From Arthrobacter sp. C9C5 (GTDB lineage: Bacteria; Actinomycetota; Actinomycetes; Actinomycetales; Micrococcaceae), in contig NZ_JABFMX010000003.1 of the NCBI RefSeq assembly GCF_013359735.1, forward strand, positions 1 to 64,000: DNA of 64,000 nt. The letters run 5' to 3'. Position 1 is the stretch's first letter. Each line of letters begins with the position of its first letter. The position numbers and the translations under genes were made by a program. Of the stretch, positions 51,821-60,400 are shown in pieces. The notes below the pieces were generated by a model, which saw only the letters and a program-made list of their open reading frames with translations, did no database searches and had not been told where the DNA came from.

Positions 51821-52228
51821 TTAGGCGGGCCAGTCCATCAGCGTCGAGCGGATCAGGAAGCGTTTTCCCTCGGGTGCCTCGACCGAGAAGCCGCTGCCGC
51901 GGCCGGGCACGACGTCGACCGTCAAATGGGTATGGCTCCAGTAGTTGAACTGTTCTTTGGACATCCAGAACTCCAGCGGTTGCGGCTGCAGGCCGTCTGA
52001 GATGTCGAACAGGCCCAGCAGCACGTCGGAGTCCCCAGTGAGGAACTCCCCCGCCGGGTAGCACATGGGCGAGGAGCCGTCACAGCAGCCGCCGGACTGG
52101 TGGAACATGAGCGGGCCGTGCTGGAGCCAGAGCTTGCGCAGCAGCTCAACCGCCTCGGGGGTGAGCGCCACGCGGGAAAAGTCCTCGCCGGCCTGTGTCA
52201 CGGCGGCGTCGAGCCTGGTCTGGGTCAT
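51821..52228 (-). CDS. DUF779 protein
   Basis: A 135-residue protein of DUF779. The signature is FHQSGGCCDGSSPMCY at about 43-58, with the GGCCDG cysteine pair, and SDVLLGLFDIS and EQFNYWSHTHLTVDVVPGRG follow. Proteins of this family are usually encoded beside NAD-dependent aldehyde or alcohol dehydrogenases, as here; a role in assisting the enzyme or binding metal has been assumed but not established. It follows the aldehyde dehydrogenase by 88 bases, with a hairpin between. Confidence 0.92.
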   Translation of the reverse strand: MTQTRLDAAVTQAGEDFSRVALTPEAVELLRKLWLQHGPLMFHQSGGCCDGSSPMCYPAGEFLTGDSDVLLGLFDISDGLQPQPLEFWMSKEQFNYWSHTHLTVDVVPGRGSGFSVEAPEGKRFLIRSTLMDWPA

Positions 52229-52277
52229 CGGAGCTTCTCCTGTAGGTAGGCGACGGCTGTCACGGGCGAAAAGGCAA

Positions 52278-52308
52278 GGCGGGGCGAACCGGTCCGGTCC
52301 GCCCCGCC
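52278..52308 (-). promoter_or_regulatory. Hairpin between aldehyde dehydrogenase and DUF779
   Basis: GGCGGGGCG at 52278-52286 pairs with CGCCCCGCC at 52300-52308, and the loop can pair further (ACCGG/CCGGT-like). With no T run it is more likely a processing or attenuating hairpin inside the operon than a full terminator, lowering DUF779 relative to the dehydrogenase. Confidence 0.5.
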
Positions 52309-52316
52309 GCGTCGGC

Positions 52317-53840
52317 CTAGAAGAAGCCGAGCTTGTTCTCGTTGTAGCTGACCAGCAGGTTCTTGGTCTGCTGGTAGTGGTCCAGCATCATGGCGTGGTT
52401 CTCGCGGCCGATGCCGGAGGACTTGTACCCGCCGAACGCGGCCCCGGCCGGGTAGGCGTGGTAGTTGTTGACCCACACCCGGCCCGCCTGGATTTCGCGG
52501 CCGGCGCGGTAGGCGACGTTGCCGTTGCGGGACCAGACGCCGGCGCCCAGGCCGTAGAGGGTGTCGTTGGCGATGCCCATGGCGTCGCTGTAGTCACTGA
52601 AGCGGGTCACCGAAACCACCGGGCCGAAGATCTCCTCCTGGAAGATCCGCATCTTGTTGTGGCCCTCGAAGATGGTGGGCTGGACATAGTAGCCGCCGGC
52701 GAGGTCGCCGGACAGTTCGGCGCGGGCGCCGCCGGTAAGCGCCTTGGCACCCTCCTGCTTTCCGATGTCGATGTAGGAGAGGATCTTCTCGAGCTGGTCG
52801 TTGGAGGCCTGGGCGCCGAGCTGGGTGTCGGTGTCCAGCGGGTTGCCCTGGATGATCTTCTGGGTGCGGGCCAGCGCGTCGGCCATGAAGGAGTCGTAGA
52901 TGCCTTCCTGGACCAGGGCGCGGGACGGGCAGGTGCAGACCTCGCCCTGGTTGAAGGCGAAGAGCGTGAAGCCTTCGAGGGCCTTGTCGTAGAACGCGTC
53001 GTTGTGGTCCGCGACGTCGTTGAAGAAGATGTTGGGGCTCTTGCCGCCCAGTTCCAGGGTGACCGGGATCAGGTTCTGGGACGCGTACTGGCTGATCAGG
53101 CGGCCGGTGGTGGTCTCGCCGGTGAAGGCGATCTTGCGGATCCGCGGGCTGGAGGCGAGCGGCTTGCCGGCCTCGACGCCGAAGCCGTTGACGACGTTGA
53201 TGACGCCGGCCGGCAGCAGGTCGCTGATCAGCTCCATCAGCACCAGGATCGAGGAGGGGGTCTGCTCGGCCGGCTTGAGGACGACGGCGTTGCCGGCGGC
53301 GAGCGCGGGGGCCAGCTTCCAGACGGCCATCAGGATCGGGAAGTTCCACGGGATGATCTGGCCGACGACGCCGAGCGGCTCGTGGTAGTGGTAGGCGGTG
53401 GTGTCGTCGTCGAGCTGGGACAGCCGGCCTTCCTGGGCGCGGACCGCGGAGGCGAAGTAGCGGAAGTGGTCCGCGGCGAGCGGGATGTCAGCGTTGAGGG
53501 TTTCGCGGATCGGCTTGCCGTTGTCCCAGGACTCGGCGACGGCGAGCATCTCGGTGTTCTCGTCGATCCGGTCGGCGATCTTGTTCAGGATGGCGGCGCG
53601 CTCGGCGACGGAGGTCTTCCCCCACGACGGGGCGACCTTGTGCGCAGCGTCCAGGGCCAGCTCAATGTCCTCGGCGGTGCCGCGGGCGACCTCGCAGAAG
53701 GCCTTGCCCGTCACCGGGGTGATGTTCTCGAAGTACTGGCCCTTGACCGGGGCAACCCATTCGCCGCCGATCCAGTTCTCGTAGCGGTCCTTGAAAGTGA
53801 CCTTCGAGCCCTCGGTACCGGGCTGTGCGTAGACAGTCAT
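52317..53840 (-). CDS. NAD-dependent aldehyde dehydrogenase, AcoD/ExaC-like
   Basis: A 507-residue aldehyde dehydrogenase. Catalytic Cys302 lies in [11 protein letters not shown], with a second cysteine two residues on, and base Glu263 in LELGGKSPN; the NAD loop is [16 protein letters not shown] is typical of the acetaldehyde/ethanol-linked branch (AcoD, ExaC). It converts acetaldehyde or a similar short aldehyde to the acid. The GAF regulator upstream on the same strand and DUF779 downstream make a compact unit. It is cytoplasmic and probably tetrameric. Confidence 0.94.
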   Translation of the reverse strand: MTVYAQPGTEGSKVTFKDRYENWIGGEWVAPVKGQYFENITPVTGKAFCEVARGTAEDIELALDAAHKVAPSWGKTSVAERAAILNKIADRIDENTEMLAVAESWDNGKPIRETLNADIPLAADHFRYFASAVRAQEGRLSQLDDDTTAYHYHEPLGVVGQIIPWNFPILMAVWKLAPALAAGNAVVLKPAEQTPSSILVLMELISDLLPAGVINVVNGFGVEAGKPLASSPRIRKIAFTGETTTGRLISQYASQNLIPVTLELGGKSPNIFFNDVADHNDAFYDKALEGFTLFAFNQGEVCTCPSRALVQEGIYDSFMADALARTQKIIQGNPLDTDTQLGAQASNDQLEKILSYIDIGKQEGAKALTGGARAELSGDLAGGYYVQPTIFEGHNKMRIFQEEIFGPVVSVTRFSDYSDAMGIANDTLYGLGAGVWSRNGNVAYRAGREIQAGRVWVNNYHAYPAGAAFGGYKSSGIGRENHAMMLDHYQQTKNLLVSYNENKLGFF

Positions 53841-53925
53841 TGCTAGCTCCTTTGCTGTGCAAGATTGGTGGCGGGAGCGGCCAGGATCTCTGCGGCCGCC
53901 GCTGGCACCAGCCTAGGAGCGGGGA

Positions 53926-53946
53926 GGTTGCGAGCAGGTTGCAACC
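53926..53946. promoter_or_regulatory. GGTTGC/GCAACC palindrome upstream of aldehyde dehydrogenase
   Basis: GGTTGC at 53926-53931 mirrors GCAACC at 53941-53946, with a second GGTTGCAACC palindrome embedded at 53937-53946. It lies 86 bases before the dehydrogenase start, in the 165-base gap after the regulator gene, and is a candidate site for that regulator. Confidence 0.45.
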
Positions 53947-54005
53947 ATGTGAGCCGGATCACGCGGGCTCTCATGGTGCGGTATGCGCCGCGGCTCGCCG
54001 CCGGC

Positions 54006-55421
54006 TCAGGCGCCGAGTTCGGCTTCGAGCCGCTCCAGGTCCGCGACGACGGCGGCGCGCCTGGGTGAGCGCGGCGGCAGCAACTTCAGCGCGGCGGTGC
54101 GGACCTCGACGTCGTCCCGAGCTTCCGGCAGTTCGGCATATTTCAGCAGCGATTCGGCGCTGCCGTCGGTCAGCACGGCCTCGCGCAGCAGGGACGAGAC
54201 GCGGCTGCGGAGCTCGGTGATCCCGGGTGCCTCGGAGCGCGGCAGGACCGCGCCGCGGTAAATTTCCAGCGCGATCCGGTGCGCGCCGCGCTGCAGGCAG
54301 CTGAGGACCTGGCCGGAGTCCGGCACGAGGTCCACCGGCAGGCGGTAGGGCCTGGACTCCGGGACGGCGTCCGGATTGAGCTGCTGCAGGACCTTGCGCA
54401 GCCGCACCATCTCGGCGCGCAACGTCATGGTGGAGCCGTCGCGCGGGTAGAGCAGCGAGCTCAGCTCCTCGGCGTTGAGGCCTTCCGGATGCGTGCTCAG
54501 CAGGGTGAGGATTTCGCTGTGCCGGGCCGAAAGCGTGACGGTGCGGCCGTCGATGCTCAACACGGCCTGGTCGCGGCCGAGCAACTGCAGGCTGTTGCGG
54601 TACAGGCTGCCGGGCGCCCTGGAGCCCGCCCGGGCGGGCCGCGCTCCGCCGGCCGCGGTGCCCGAAGCGGCGCCAGAAGCGGCGGCGGCCTGCCGGCGTC
54701 GGGCCGGGGCGGCCTGCCGGGCGGCGGCAAGCTGGAGGCGCTCCACCCGCAGGTGCGCCTGCGCGGCGGCGACGGTCGCCTCGACGAGGGACAGGGTGTG
54801 CGGCGCGACGGCGGATTCGGTGCCGGTGATGTCGACGACGCCCAGCAGGGCCCCGGAATCCGGGTCGTGGAACGGCACGGCCGTACAGCTCCAGGGGTGG
54901 ACGGAGCGTTTGTAGTGCTCGGCGCCGGCGATCTGGATGCCGCGGCCCAGGGCGAGCGCGGTGCCGGGGGCGCTGGTGCCCACTGTGGCCTCGGACCAGT
55001 CGGCGCCGGGGACGAACATCATCCCCTCGGCGCGGCGCTGCATGGCAGGGTCCCCTTCAACCCAGAGCAGCCGGCCCACCTCGTCCCCAACGGCCACCAG
55101 CATGCCGCTGTCGTGGCTGGGCAGCACCAGCAGTTTGTGGATCACGGGCATGATCGCGGCCAGCGGGTGCTGCCTGCGGTATTCCTCGAGTTCCTCGCGG
55201 TCCATGGCCAGCGGGGCTTCGGGGTTGTCCGGGTTGGCGTGCAGTTGCGCGGAGCGCTGCCAGGATTCCCGGATCAGGCTGCGGAGCCCGGGCGGCTGCT
55301 CCCCGCCCAGGCCCATGGAACCCAGTTGCTCATGCCCCGCGTAGGCATACTGCTGGCGCAGCTCCGGGCTCAGGCCGTGGCCGGAACCGCGCGGGGCCGT
55401 CTGCTCGACCGGATTCCTCAT
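54006..55421 (-). CDS. GAF-domain transcriptional regulator, AcoR-like without AAA+
   Basis: A 471-residue regulator. The N-terminal half resembles the AcoR sensor: RSLIRESWQRSAQLHANPDNPEAPL, then a GAF domain (about 85-225) with VGTSAPGTALALGRGIQIAGAEHY and HPWSCTAVPFHDPDSGALLGVVDITG. An Ala/Arg/Gly-rich linker follows. Instead of the sigma-54-contacting AAA+ domain, the C-terminus has a winged helix (ALLYPRDGSTMTLRAEMVRLRKVLQQL-like region, about 300-375). It most likely activates the aldehyde dehydrogenase 165 bases downstream in response to an alcohol, aldehyde or acetoin. This architecture suits actinobacteria lacking sigma-54. Confidence 0.85.
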   Translation of the reverse strand: MRNPVEQTAPRGSGHGLSPELRQQYAYAGHEQLGSMGLGGEQPPGLRSLIRESWQRSAQLHANPDNPEAPLAMDREELEEYRRQHPLAAIMPVIHKLLVLPSHDSGMLVAVGDEVGRLLWVEGDPAMQRRAEGMMFVPGADWSEATVGTSAPGTALALGRGIQIAGAEHYKRSVHPWSCTAVPFHDPDSGALLGVVDITGTESAVAPHTLSLVEATVAAAQAHLRVERLQLAAARQAAPARRRQAAAASGAASGTAAGGARPARAGSRAPGSLYRNSLQLLGRDQAVLSIDGRTVTLSARHSEILTLLSTHPEGLNAEELSSLLYPRDGSTMTLRAEMVRLRKVLQQLNPDAVPESRPYRLPVDLVPDSGQVLSCLQRGAHRIALEIYRGAVLPRSEAPGITELRSRVSSLLREAVLTDGSAESLLKYAELPEARDDVEVRTAALKLLPPRSPRRAAVVADLERLEAELGA

Positions 55422-55537
55422 TGAACTCCCACCTGGCGGGCACCTTCATTGGCGCGCGACGGCATGCCGGAGGCAGCGTCGTTTCATCGAGTGTACGGGG
55501 CGTTGCGGACCCCCGCCAGAGGATCCGCCAGCGCGGC

Positions 55538-56998
55538 TCAGTCCCGGGAGATCCGGATCATCTCTTCCCGCGGCACGACCTTGATGCGTTCGCGTACCAC
55601 GCCGTCGGGGCCGTTGGCTGCGGTCCACGCCGCGCCGAGGGCCAGCTCGTGGGCGTCCAGCTTGTTCCAGCCTTCCCAGGTGGTGTATTCGATGCCGCGC
55701 TCTTCGAGCAGGTCGATGATGGCCTGCGGATCCGGGTTCTGGGCCGGCGGAAGGGTCAGCCGGTCTTCAAGCAGGAAGCCGATGGTCTCCAGCGCGTCTC
55801 CCTTGGTGTGGCCGATCAGGCCCACCGGGCCGCGCTTGATCCAGCCCGTGGCGTAGATGCCGGGCACGGGCTTGCCGTCGGCACCGAGCACGCGGCCGCC
55901 CTCGTTGGGGATGACGCCGCGCCGCGCGTCGTACTCCAGCTCGTCCAGCTGGGAGCCGTGGTAGCCGATGGCGCGGTAGACGGCCTGGACCGGGTAGTCG
56001 ACGAACTCGCCGGTGCCCTTGACGTTACCCGTGCCGTCCAGCCGCATGCGCTCGAATTTGATGCCCGTCACCTTGCCGGGATGCGCGGCGTCGCCTGTTT
56101 TTTCTCCGAGGATCTCGACCGGGTTGTGCAGGAAGTGCAGGTGCAGCCGGCGTGAGGACGGTTCCTCGGCCTCGGCGTGCTCCTCAACGAGCCAGTTGCC
56201 GAGGGTGTTCACCATCGTCTTGATCTGGTTGTTCGTGCGGATGGCCTCGTCGGAGGCTTCGTCGAACTCGAAGTCCTCCGGGTAGAGCACGATGTCCACA
56301 TCCTTCGCGTGGCTGAGCTCGCGCAGCTCCAGCGGCGTGAACTTCACTTGGGCCGGACCACGGCGGCCGAAGACGTGCACGTCCGTCACCGGCGAGTTCT
56401 TCAGCGCCTGGTAGACGTTGTCCGGGATCTCGGTAACCAGCAGGTCATCAGCGTGCTTGACCAGCATCCGTGCCACGTCCAGGGCCACGTTACCGTTGCC
56501 GATCACCGCGATCTCCTTGGCCTCCAGCGGCCAGTCGCGGGGAACGTCAGGGTGCCCGTCGTACCAGGAGACGAAGTCGGCCCCGCCGAACGAGCCTTCG
56601 AGCCCGACCCCGGGAATGTCCAGGTCCGCGTCCTTGATGGCGCCGGTAGCGAAGATCACGGCGTCGTAGAAAGCGCGGAAGTCGTGCAGGGTCAGGTCCC
56701 GGCCGTAGCTGACATTGCCAAGGAAGCGGATGTCGCCGCGGTCCAGCACCTTGTGCAGGGCGTTCACGATCCCCTTGATCCGCGGGTGGTCCGGCGCCAC
56801 GCCGTAGCGGATCAGGCCATAGGGCGCCGGGTACGCCTCAAACAGGTCGATGCTGACCTTGAAGTCGCCGTCCTTGACCTCATTGGACTTGGTCAGGATG
56901 TCCGCGGCATAGACGCCGGCCGGTCCGGCGCCGACAATCGCAACGCGGAGGGGACGTTTGGACGTTCTTTTAGGCGAGGTTTTGGCCGAGTTGGACAC
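55538..56998 (-). CDS. fprA: Ferredoxin/adrenodoxin-NADP reductase, FprA-like
   Basis: A 486-residue FAD- and NADP-dependent reductase. FAD loop RVAIVGAGPAGVYAADIL begins at about residue 17; the NADP loop is IAVIGNGNVALDVARML. DLFEAYPAPYGLIRYGVAPDHPRIKGI and IKRGPVGLIGHTKGDA are strongly typical of mycobacterial FprA. It passes electrons between NADPH and ferredoxins, for example for P450 or other oxygenases. The start is GTG 56998 with AAGGG six bases upstream; the open frame continues beyond into shadow sequence. It is transcribed alone, divergent from rarD. Confidence 0.94.
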   Translation of the reverse strand: MSNSAKTSPKRTSKRPLRVAIVGAGPAGVYAADILTKSNEVKDGDFKVSIDLFEAYPAPYGLIRYGVAPDHPRIKGIVNALHKVLDRGDIRFLGNVSYGRDLTLHDFRAFYDAVIFATGAIKDADLDIPGVGLEGSFGGADFVSWYDGHPDVPRDWPLEAKEIAVIGNGNVALDVARMLVKHADDLLVTEIPDNVYQALKNSPVTDVHVFGRRGPAQVKFTPLELRELSHAKDVDIVLYPEDFEFDEASDEAIRTNNQIKTMVNTLGNWLVEEHAEAEEPSSRRLHLHFLHNPVEILGEKTGDAAHPGKVTGIKFERMRLDGTGNVKGTGEFVDYPVQAVYRAIGYHGSQLDELEYDARRGVIPNEGGRVLGADGKPVPGIYATGWIKRGPVGLIGHTKGDALETIGFLLEDRLTLPPAQNPDPQAIIDLLEERGIEYTTWEGWNKLDAHELALGAAWTAANGPDGVVRERIKVVPREEMIRISRD

Positions 56999-57169
56999 CG
57001 GGAGCCCTTCTGAGTCTTGGCGGGTGCGCCGGCAGATACAGCGCACAGTCCCCCATTCTAAGTGCCCCCGCGGTGGCTGGTGCCCGGGTGAGGGAGATCG
57101 CAGGCGCCGGATTGCCCTGCCGCGCCCCGCGGCAGGAATAGCCGCACCGGGGGTGGTGTTATTGATCTT

Positions 57170-58198
57170 GTGCCTATCTCCGACGGATCCCCCGCCCCCG
57201 CAACCCTGACTTCCCCGGGCGGCGTTGCCCCCGCTACCGGAGCCGCCGGAGCCGCCGCGGCACCGGGACTCAAGGCAGTGGACAAGGACACGACGGCGGG
57301 GATCCTGTTCGGCATCGGCGCCTACGGCTTGTGGGGGCTGCTCCCGCTGTACTTCTTCGTGCTGCACCCGGCCAGCGCCGTCGAGATCGTGGCCAACCGC
57401 GTGGTCTGGTCCCTGCTGTTCTGTGTCCTGCTAATCACCGTCACCCGCGCCTGGCGGGTGATCGGCGCCGCGTTCCGGAACCGCACCGTGATTGGTCCGC
57501 TGGCCCTCGCGGCCGGCCTGATCGCGATCAACTGGCTGACCTACACCTACGGCGTGACCACCGGCCAGGCCGTGGAAACATCGCTGGGCTACTTCATCAA
57601 CCCGCTCGTGTCCGTGCTGCTGGGCGTCTTTGTCCTGAAGGAGAAGCTGCGGCCGCTGCAGTGGGCCGCCGTCGTCGTCGGTTTCATCGCCGTGGGCGTG
57701 CTGACATATTCGTACGGCAAGCTCCCGTGGATCGCCCTGACGCTGGCGTTCAGTTTCGGCCTCTACGGCTTCGTCAAGAAGCGCGTCGGTCCGCGGGCGG
57801 ACGCGATCACCAGCCTGTCGGTGGAAACCATCGTGCTGGCGCCGATCGCCGGCGTGACCATGATCGTCCTGGCCCTGACCGGCGCCGCCTCGCTCACCAG
57901 CAACGGCGCCGGACACTTCTGGTTGCTTGCCGCGTCCGGCGTCATCACCGCTGTCCCGCTGCTGTTCTTCGGCGCCTCCGCGCGGCGGCTGCCGATGACC
58001 ACGATCGGGCTGCTGCAGTACTTCGCCCCGGTGCTGCAGTTCATTGTGGCGCTCGTGGTGTTCAAGGAGGCGATGACCCCGGAGCGCTGGATCGGCTTCG
58101 GCGTCGTATGGCTCGCGCTGTTGCTGCTCACGGCGGACATGCTGCGGACGGCCCGGAAGAACTCCGTCACCCGCAGGCTGGCCCGCGCCGCCGCCTGA
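57170..58198 (+). CDS. rarD: RarD-type EamA permease
   Basis: A 342-residue ten-helix transporter with two EamA repeats. A 35-residue Ala/Pro-rich N-terminus precedes GILFGIGAYGLWGLLPLYFFVL, which is diagnostic of RarD. NWLTYTYGVTTGQAVETSLGYFINPLVSVLLGV and LLQYFAPVLQFIVALVVFKE follow. RarD was first linked to chloramphenicol resistance in Pseudomonas, but physiological substrates are unclear. The GTG start at 57170 has no strong ribosome site. It converges with the UspA gene across a family A repeat. Confidence 0.9.
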   Translation: MPISDGSPAPATLTSPGGVAPATGAAGAAAAPGLKAVDKDTTAGILFGIGAYGLWGLLPLYFFVLHPASAVEIVANRVVWSLLFCVLLITVTRAWRVIGAAFRNRTVIGPLALAAGLIAINWLTYTYGVTTGQAVETSLGYFINPLVSVLLGVFVLKEKLRPLQWAAVVVGFIAVGVLTYSYGKLPWIALTLAFSFGLYGFVKKRVGPRADAITSLSVETIVLAPIAGVTMIVLALTGAASLTSNGAGHFWLLAASGVITAVPLLFFGASARRLPMTTIGLLQYFAPVLQFIVALVVFKEAMTPERWIGFGVVWLALLLLTADMLRTARKNSVTRRLARAAA

Positions 58199-58230
58199 GC
58201 AACCCCTAAGAACGCTGCCCTGCCGGAGCC

Positions 58231-58331
58231 CGAACGGACACTTGAGGCCCTGCTTGTGCCACGAAAACGGGCCGCAAGTGTCCGTTCGCGCATGGCGAGC
58301 GGGCCGCAAGTGTCCGTTCGCGCATGGCGAG
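58231..58331. repeat. Palindromic repeat family A, copy 3
   Basis: Left arm at 58231-58250 (CGAACGGACACTTGAGGCCC) pairs with 58269-58288 with two mismatches. A second right arm plus tail follows at 58301-58331; the 31-base unit GGGCCGCAAGTG...GGCGAG thus occurs twice, 32 bases apart. It lies between convergent gene ends (rarD and the UspA gene), four bases from the latter's stop. Confidence 0.9.
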
Positions 58332-58335
58332 GGGC

Positions 58336-59208
58336 TTAGTCCTCCGGGCTGGTGTCGATGCGCACGTAGTCGCGCGGCACCACGACCATGGGGACCGGCA
58401 GGGCGCGGAGCACCTTGTTGGCCGTGCTGCCGATGAAGAGCTTGTTCTTCTCCGCCAGGCGGGACGAGCCGACGATCATGATCTCCGCGTCGTCCCATTC
58501 GAGGTCGTCGATGGCTTCCTCAATGGTCCGGCCGTGCGCGACCTCCACGCTGACGTGGTGTCCCGCGGGCAGGCGCGCGGCCGCGGCCTTGAGCACTGTG
58601 TTCGCGTGGACATGCGCGGCGTTGACGTTTTCGCCGCCGTCGCCCTCGGCGTCCAGCTCGACGAGCGAGACCAGCCGCAGCGGCACGCCGCGGCGCTCGG
58701 CCGACTCAATCGCGACGTCGATCGCCGCCTCCGCGCCGGTGCGCTGGCCGACGGCGAGGGTCAGCCGGGTGATCGGATCCGTTCGCCGGTAGCCGCGGGG
58801 AGCCAGGGCAACCGGCACCGGCGAAGCATGCAGCAGTGCGTTGGCCACGCTGCCGACGCTGTACCGCTTGAACAGGCCGTTGCTCGCGGCGCCCACCACG
58901 ATCAGGCCGGCGCGGTACTCCTTGGCGGCGTCGATCAGTCCCGCGGCGAAGGAATCCGCCTGGCGCACGTGGAACCTGGCCTCCAGGCCCTCCGGGACCA
59001 GGGACAGGCCCTGCCGCTCCGCCGTCAGCACGGCCTGCTCCGCAGCGCTGACACGGTTTCCCTGCGGGTTCAGCGCGACATAGGGGGTGTTCCGGTCCAC
59101 CACATGGACCAGGTCCAGGTGCGCGCCCTGGGCGCGGGCCATGGCGGAAGCCAGGGCGACGGCGTCGGCGCCGCGGTCGTTGGGTGTGTAGCCAACTACG
59201 TATCGCAT
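58336..59208 (-). CDS. Double-domain universal stress protein
   Basis: A 290-residue protein with two UspA domains in tandem. The first begins MRYVVGYTPNDRGADAVAL and ends IVVGAASNGLFKRYSVGSVANALLHASPVPVALAP, with the ATP-binding Gx2Gx9GS pattern. The second begins RLTLAVGQRTGAEAAIDVAI and ends IMIVGSSRLAEKNKLFIGSTANKVLRALPVPMVVVP. Both retain the nucleotide signature, so ATP binding is likely. Such proteins help survive stress and growth arrest. ATG 59208 is the start (AAGGGG eight bases upstream). The adjacent region is divergent with the AMIN-like lipoprotein gene. Confidence 0.92.
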   Translation of the reverse strand: MRYVVGYTPNDRGADAVALASAMARAQGAHLDLVHVVDRNTPYVALNPQGNRVSAAEQAVLTAERQGLSLVPEGLEARFHVRQADSFAAGLIDAAKEYRAGLIVVGAASNGLFKRYSVGSVANALLHASPVPVALAPRGYRRTDPITRLTLAVGQRTGAEAAIDVAIESAERRGVPLRLVSLVELDAEGDGGENVNAAHVHANTVLKAAAARLPAGHHVSVEVAHGRTIEEAIDDLEWDDAEIMIVGSSRLAEKNKLFIGSTANKVLRALPVPMVVVPRDYVRIDTSPED

Positions 59209-59398
59209 GTAAAAACCCCTTATGGGTCTGGGGCAGAATCCAGCTTGGCTCCGGGGTTCCGGGCGACGTCGGCCGGTCTGCGTTCCTGCAGTGGTAGGAA
59301 CGACTCTAGCCCAGCGTTGCGGGGAATAGTGGGTGACTTTTGGCCCTGCGGCACGCAAGTTTCCGCGACTACGCTGAAGCCGTGGAGGGGAGCTCACC

Positions 59399-60229
59399 AT
59401 GAGTCTGATCAGGAACACCGGGTTCGCGGCACAAACGAGCGGGCTGGGAGTGTTGATCTTCCTGCTCGCGCTGACCGGCTGCACCCCCTCCCCGCCCCAG
59501 CCGCCCGGGAGCAGCACGGCATCGGCGACGGACTCCGCGACGTCGACATCCACCCCTTCCGGCACTGCGACGCCCTCATCCACCGCCTCGACCACCTCGG
59601 CGACGCCGTCGGCCTCCGCGACGCTGCCTCCGGATGCCGATGAGACCAAAGCCCCGCAGGACGGCGACCGCGTGATCTCCTCGACCATCACCCATGACTG
59701 GGCCTGGCCCGGAGCGAAGTCGCCGTTCAAGACCACGCACAGCAATCCCGTACCGTTGGCCCCGCCGCCGGCGGAACCCCTGCCCACGCTGTACACGATC
59801 GGCGCCGGCCAGCACCCCTCGGACACCCCGCCCTATGACCAGCTGAGCTTCCGGTTCAACGGCGCCTTTCCCAGTTACGACATCTCGTTCGTCCCCGAGC
59901 TGATCGCCGACGGCAGCGGCCTGCCCGTGCCGATGCCCGGGACGGGCGCCATCCTGAAAGTCGTCTTCCACGGCGCCCAGGCGCACACCGCAGACGGGAA
60001 GGCCAGCACCATCAAGAGCAGCCCCGCACCGTCGATCGGCTACCGCGCACTCACCCGCTACGCCCCGGCCGGCGATTTCGAGGGGGTCCTTAGTTACGGG
60101 ATCGGCGTCGGCCGCCCGGGTACCGCAGTGCAGCAGACCAAGGTGCGGGTCTACGAGGTGGAGAAGATCGAGCAGGGCCGGCACCTGTACGTCGTCGCGA
60201 TCCAGCTCGACGCCAGCTCCTGGAAGTAG
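59399..60229 (+). CDS. AMIN-like domain lipoprotein
   Basis: A 276-residue exported lipoprotein. A signal ends in the lipobox ALTGC (Cys28), followed by a 70-residue Ser/Thr/Ala/Pro linker. The folded part begins near 120 and includes YDQLSFRFNGAFPSYDISFVPELIADGSG, then GTGAILKVVFHGAQAHT and GVLSYGIGVGRPG, which match the actinobacterial AMIN-like group. AMIN domains direct proteins to wall or peptidoglycan structures. GGAGG lies well placed before the ATG. Its biological role is unknown. It ends before a strong terminator. Confidence 0.82.
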   Translation: MSLIRNTGFAAQTSGLGVLIFLLALTGCTPSPPQPPGSSTASATDSATSTSTPSGTATPSSTASTTSATPSASATLPPDADETKAPQDGDRVISSTITHDWAWPGAKSPFKTTHSNPVPLAPPPAEPLPTLYTIGAGQHPSDTPPYDQLSFRFNGAFPSYDISFVPELIADGSGLPVPMPGTGAILKVVFHGAQAHTADGKASTIKSSPAPSIGYRALTRYAPAGDFEGVLSYGIGVGRPGTAVQQTKVRVYEVEKIEQGRHLYVVAIQLDASSWK

Positions 60230-60267
60230 GCCGGCGCGGGGCCACCCCAGGAGGCCGCCCCGGACGC

Positions 60268-60303
60268 GAACGAGCCGCGGACTTCTCGGTCCGCGGCTCG
60301 TTC
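60268..60303. terminator. Terminator after the AMIN-like lipoprotein gene
   Basis: A perfect 15-bp stem (60268-60282 with 60289-60303, arm GAACGAGCCGCGGAC) and a 6-base loop, 38 bases past the stop codon, in a convergent gap shared with gabT. Confidence 0.85.
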
Positions 60304-60317
60304 ACGTTGCTTCTTTG

Positions 60318-60387
60318 GTCCCGCTGGGGGTGTCCCGCTGGGGGTGTCCCGCTGGGGGTGTCCCGCTGGGGGTGTCCCGCTGGGGGT
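60318..60387. repeat. Five tandem 14-bp units
   Basis: GTCCCGCTGGGGGT is repeated five times exactly, followed by a sixth, changed start (TTCCCGC). It lies between the terminator and the gabT stop codon at 60401. No coding function is seen; copy number may vary between strains through slippage. Confidence 0.95.
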
Positions 60388-60400
60388 TTCCCGCCGGCGC

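Noticed and set aside
50072..52000. A 642-codon plus-strand frame over the APC permease
   Set aside because: The sequence is Asp/Gly/His-rich antisense shadow, while the minus strand encodes a clear transporter with conserved helices.
57000..57367. N-terminal extension of FprA
   Set aside because: It is low-complexity Gly/Ser/Arg sequence overlapping the rarD start; the FAD domain begins after GTG 56998.
59209..59826. N-terminal extension of the UspA protein
   Set aside because: The extension is antisense to the AMIN-like lipoprotein gene; the UspA fold starts at ATG 59208 with a ribosome site.
60318..60387. Possible CRISPR array
   Set aside because: The units are directly contiguous with no spacers and only 14 bases long, and there are no cas genes.
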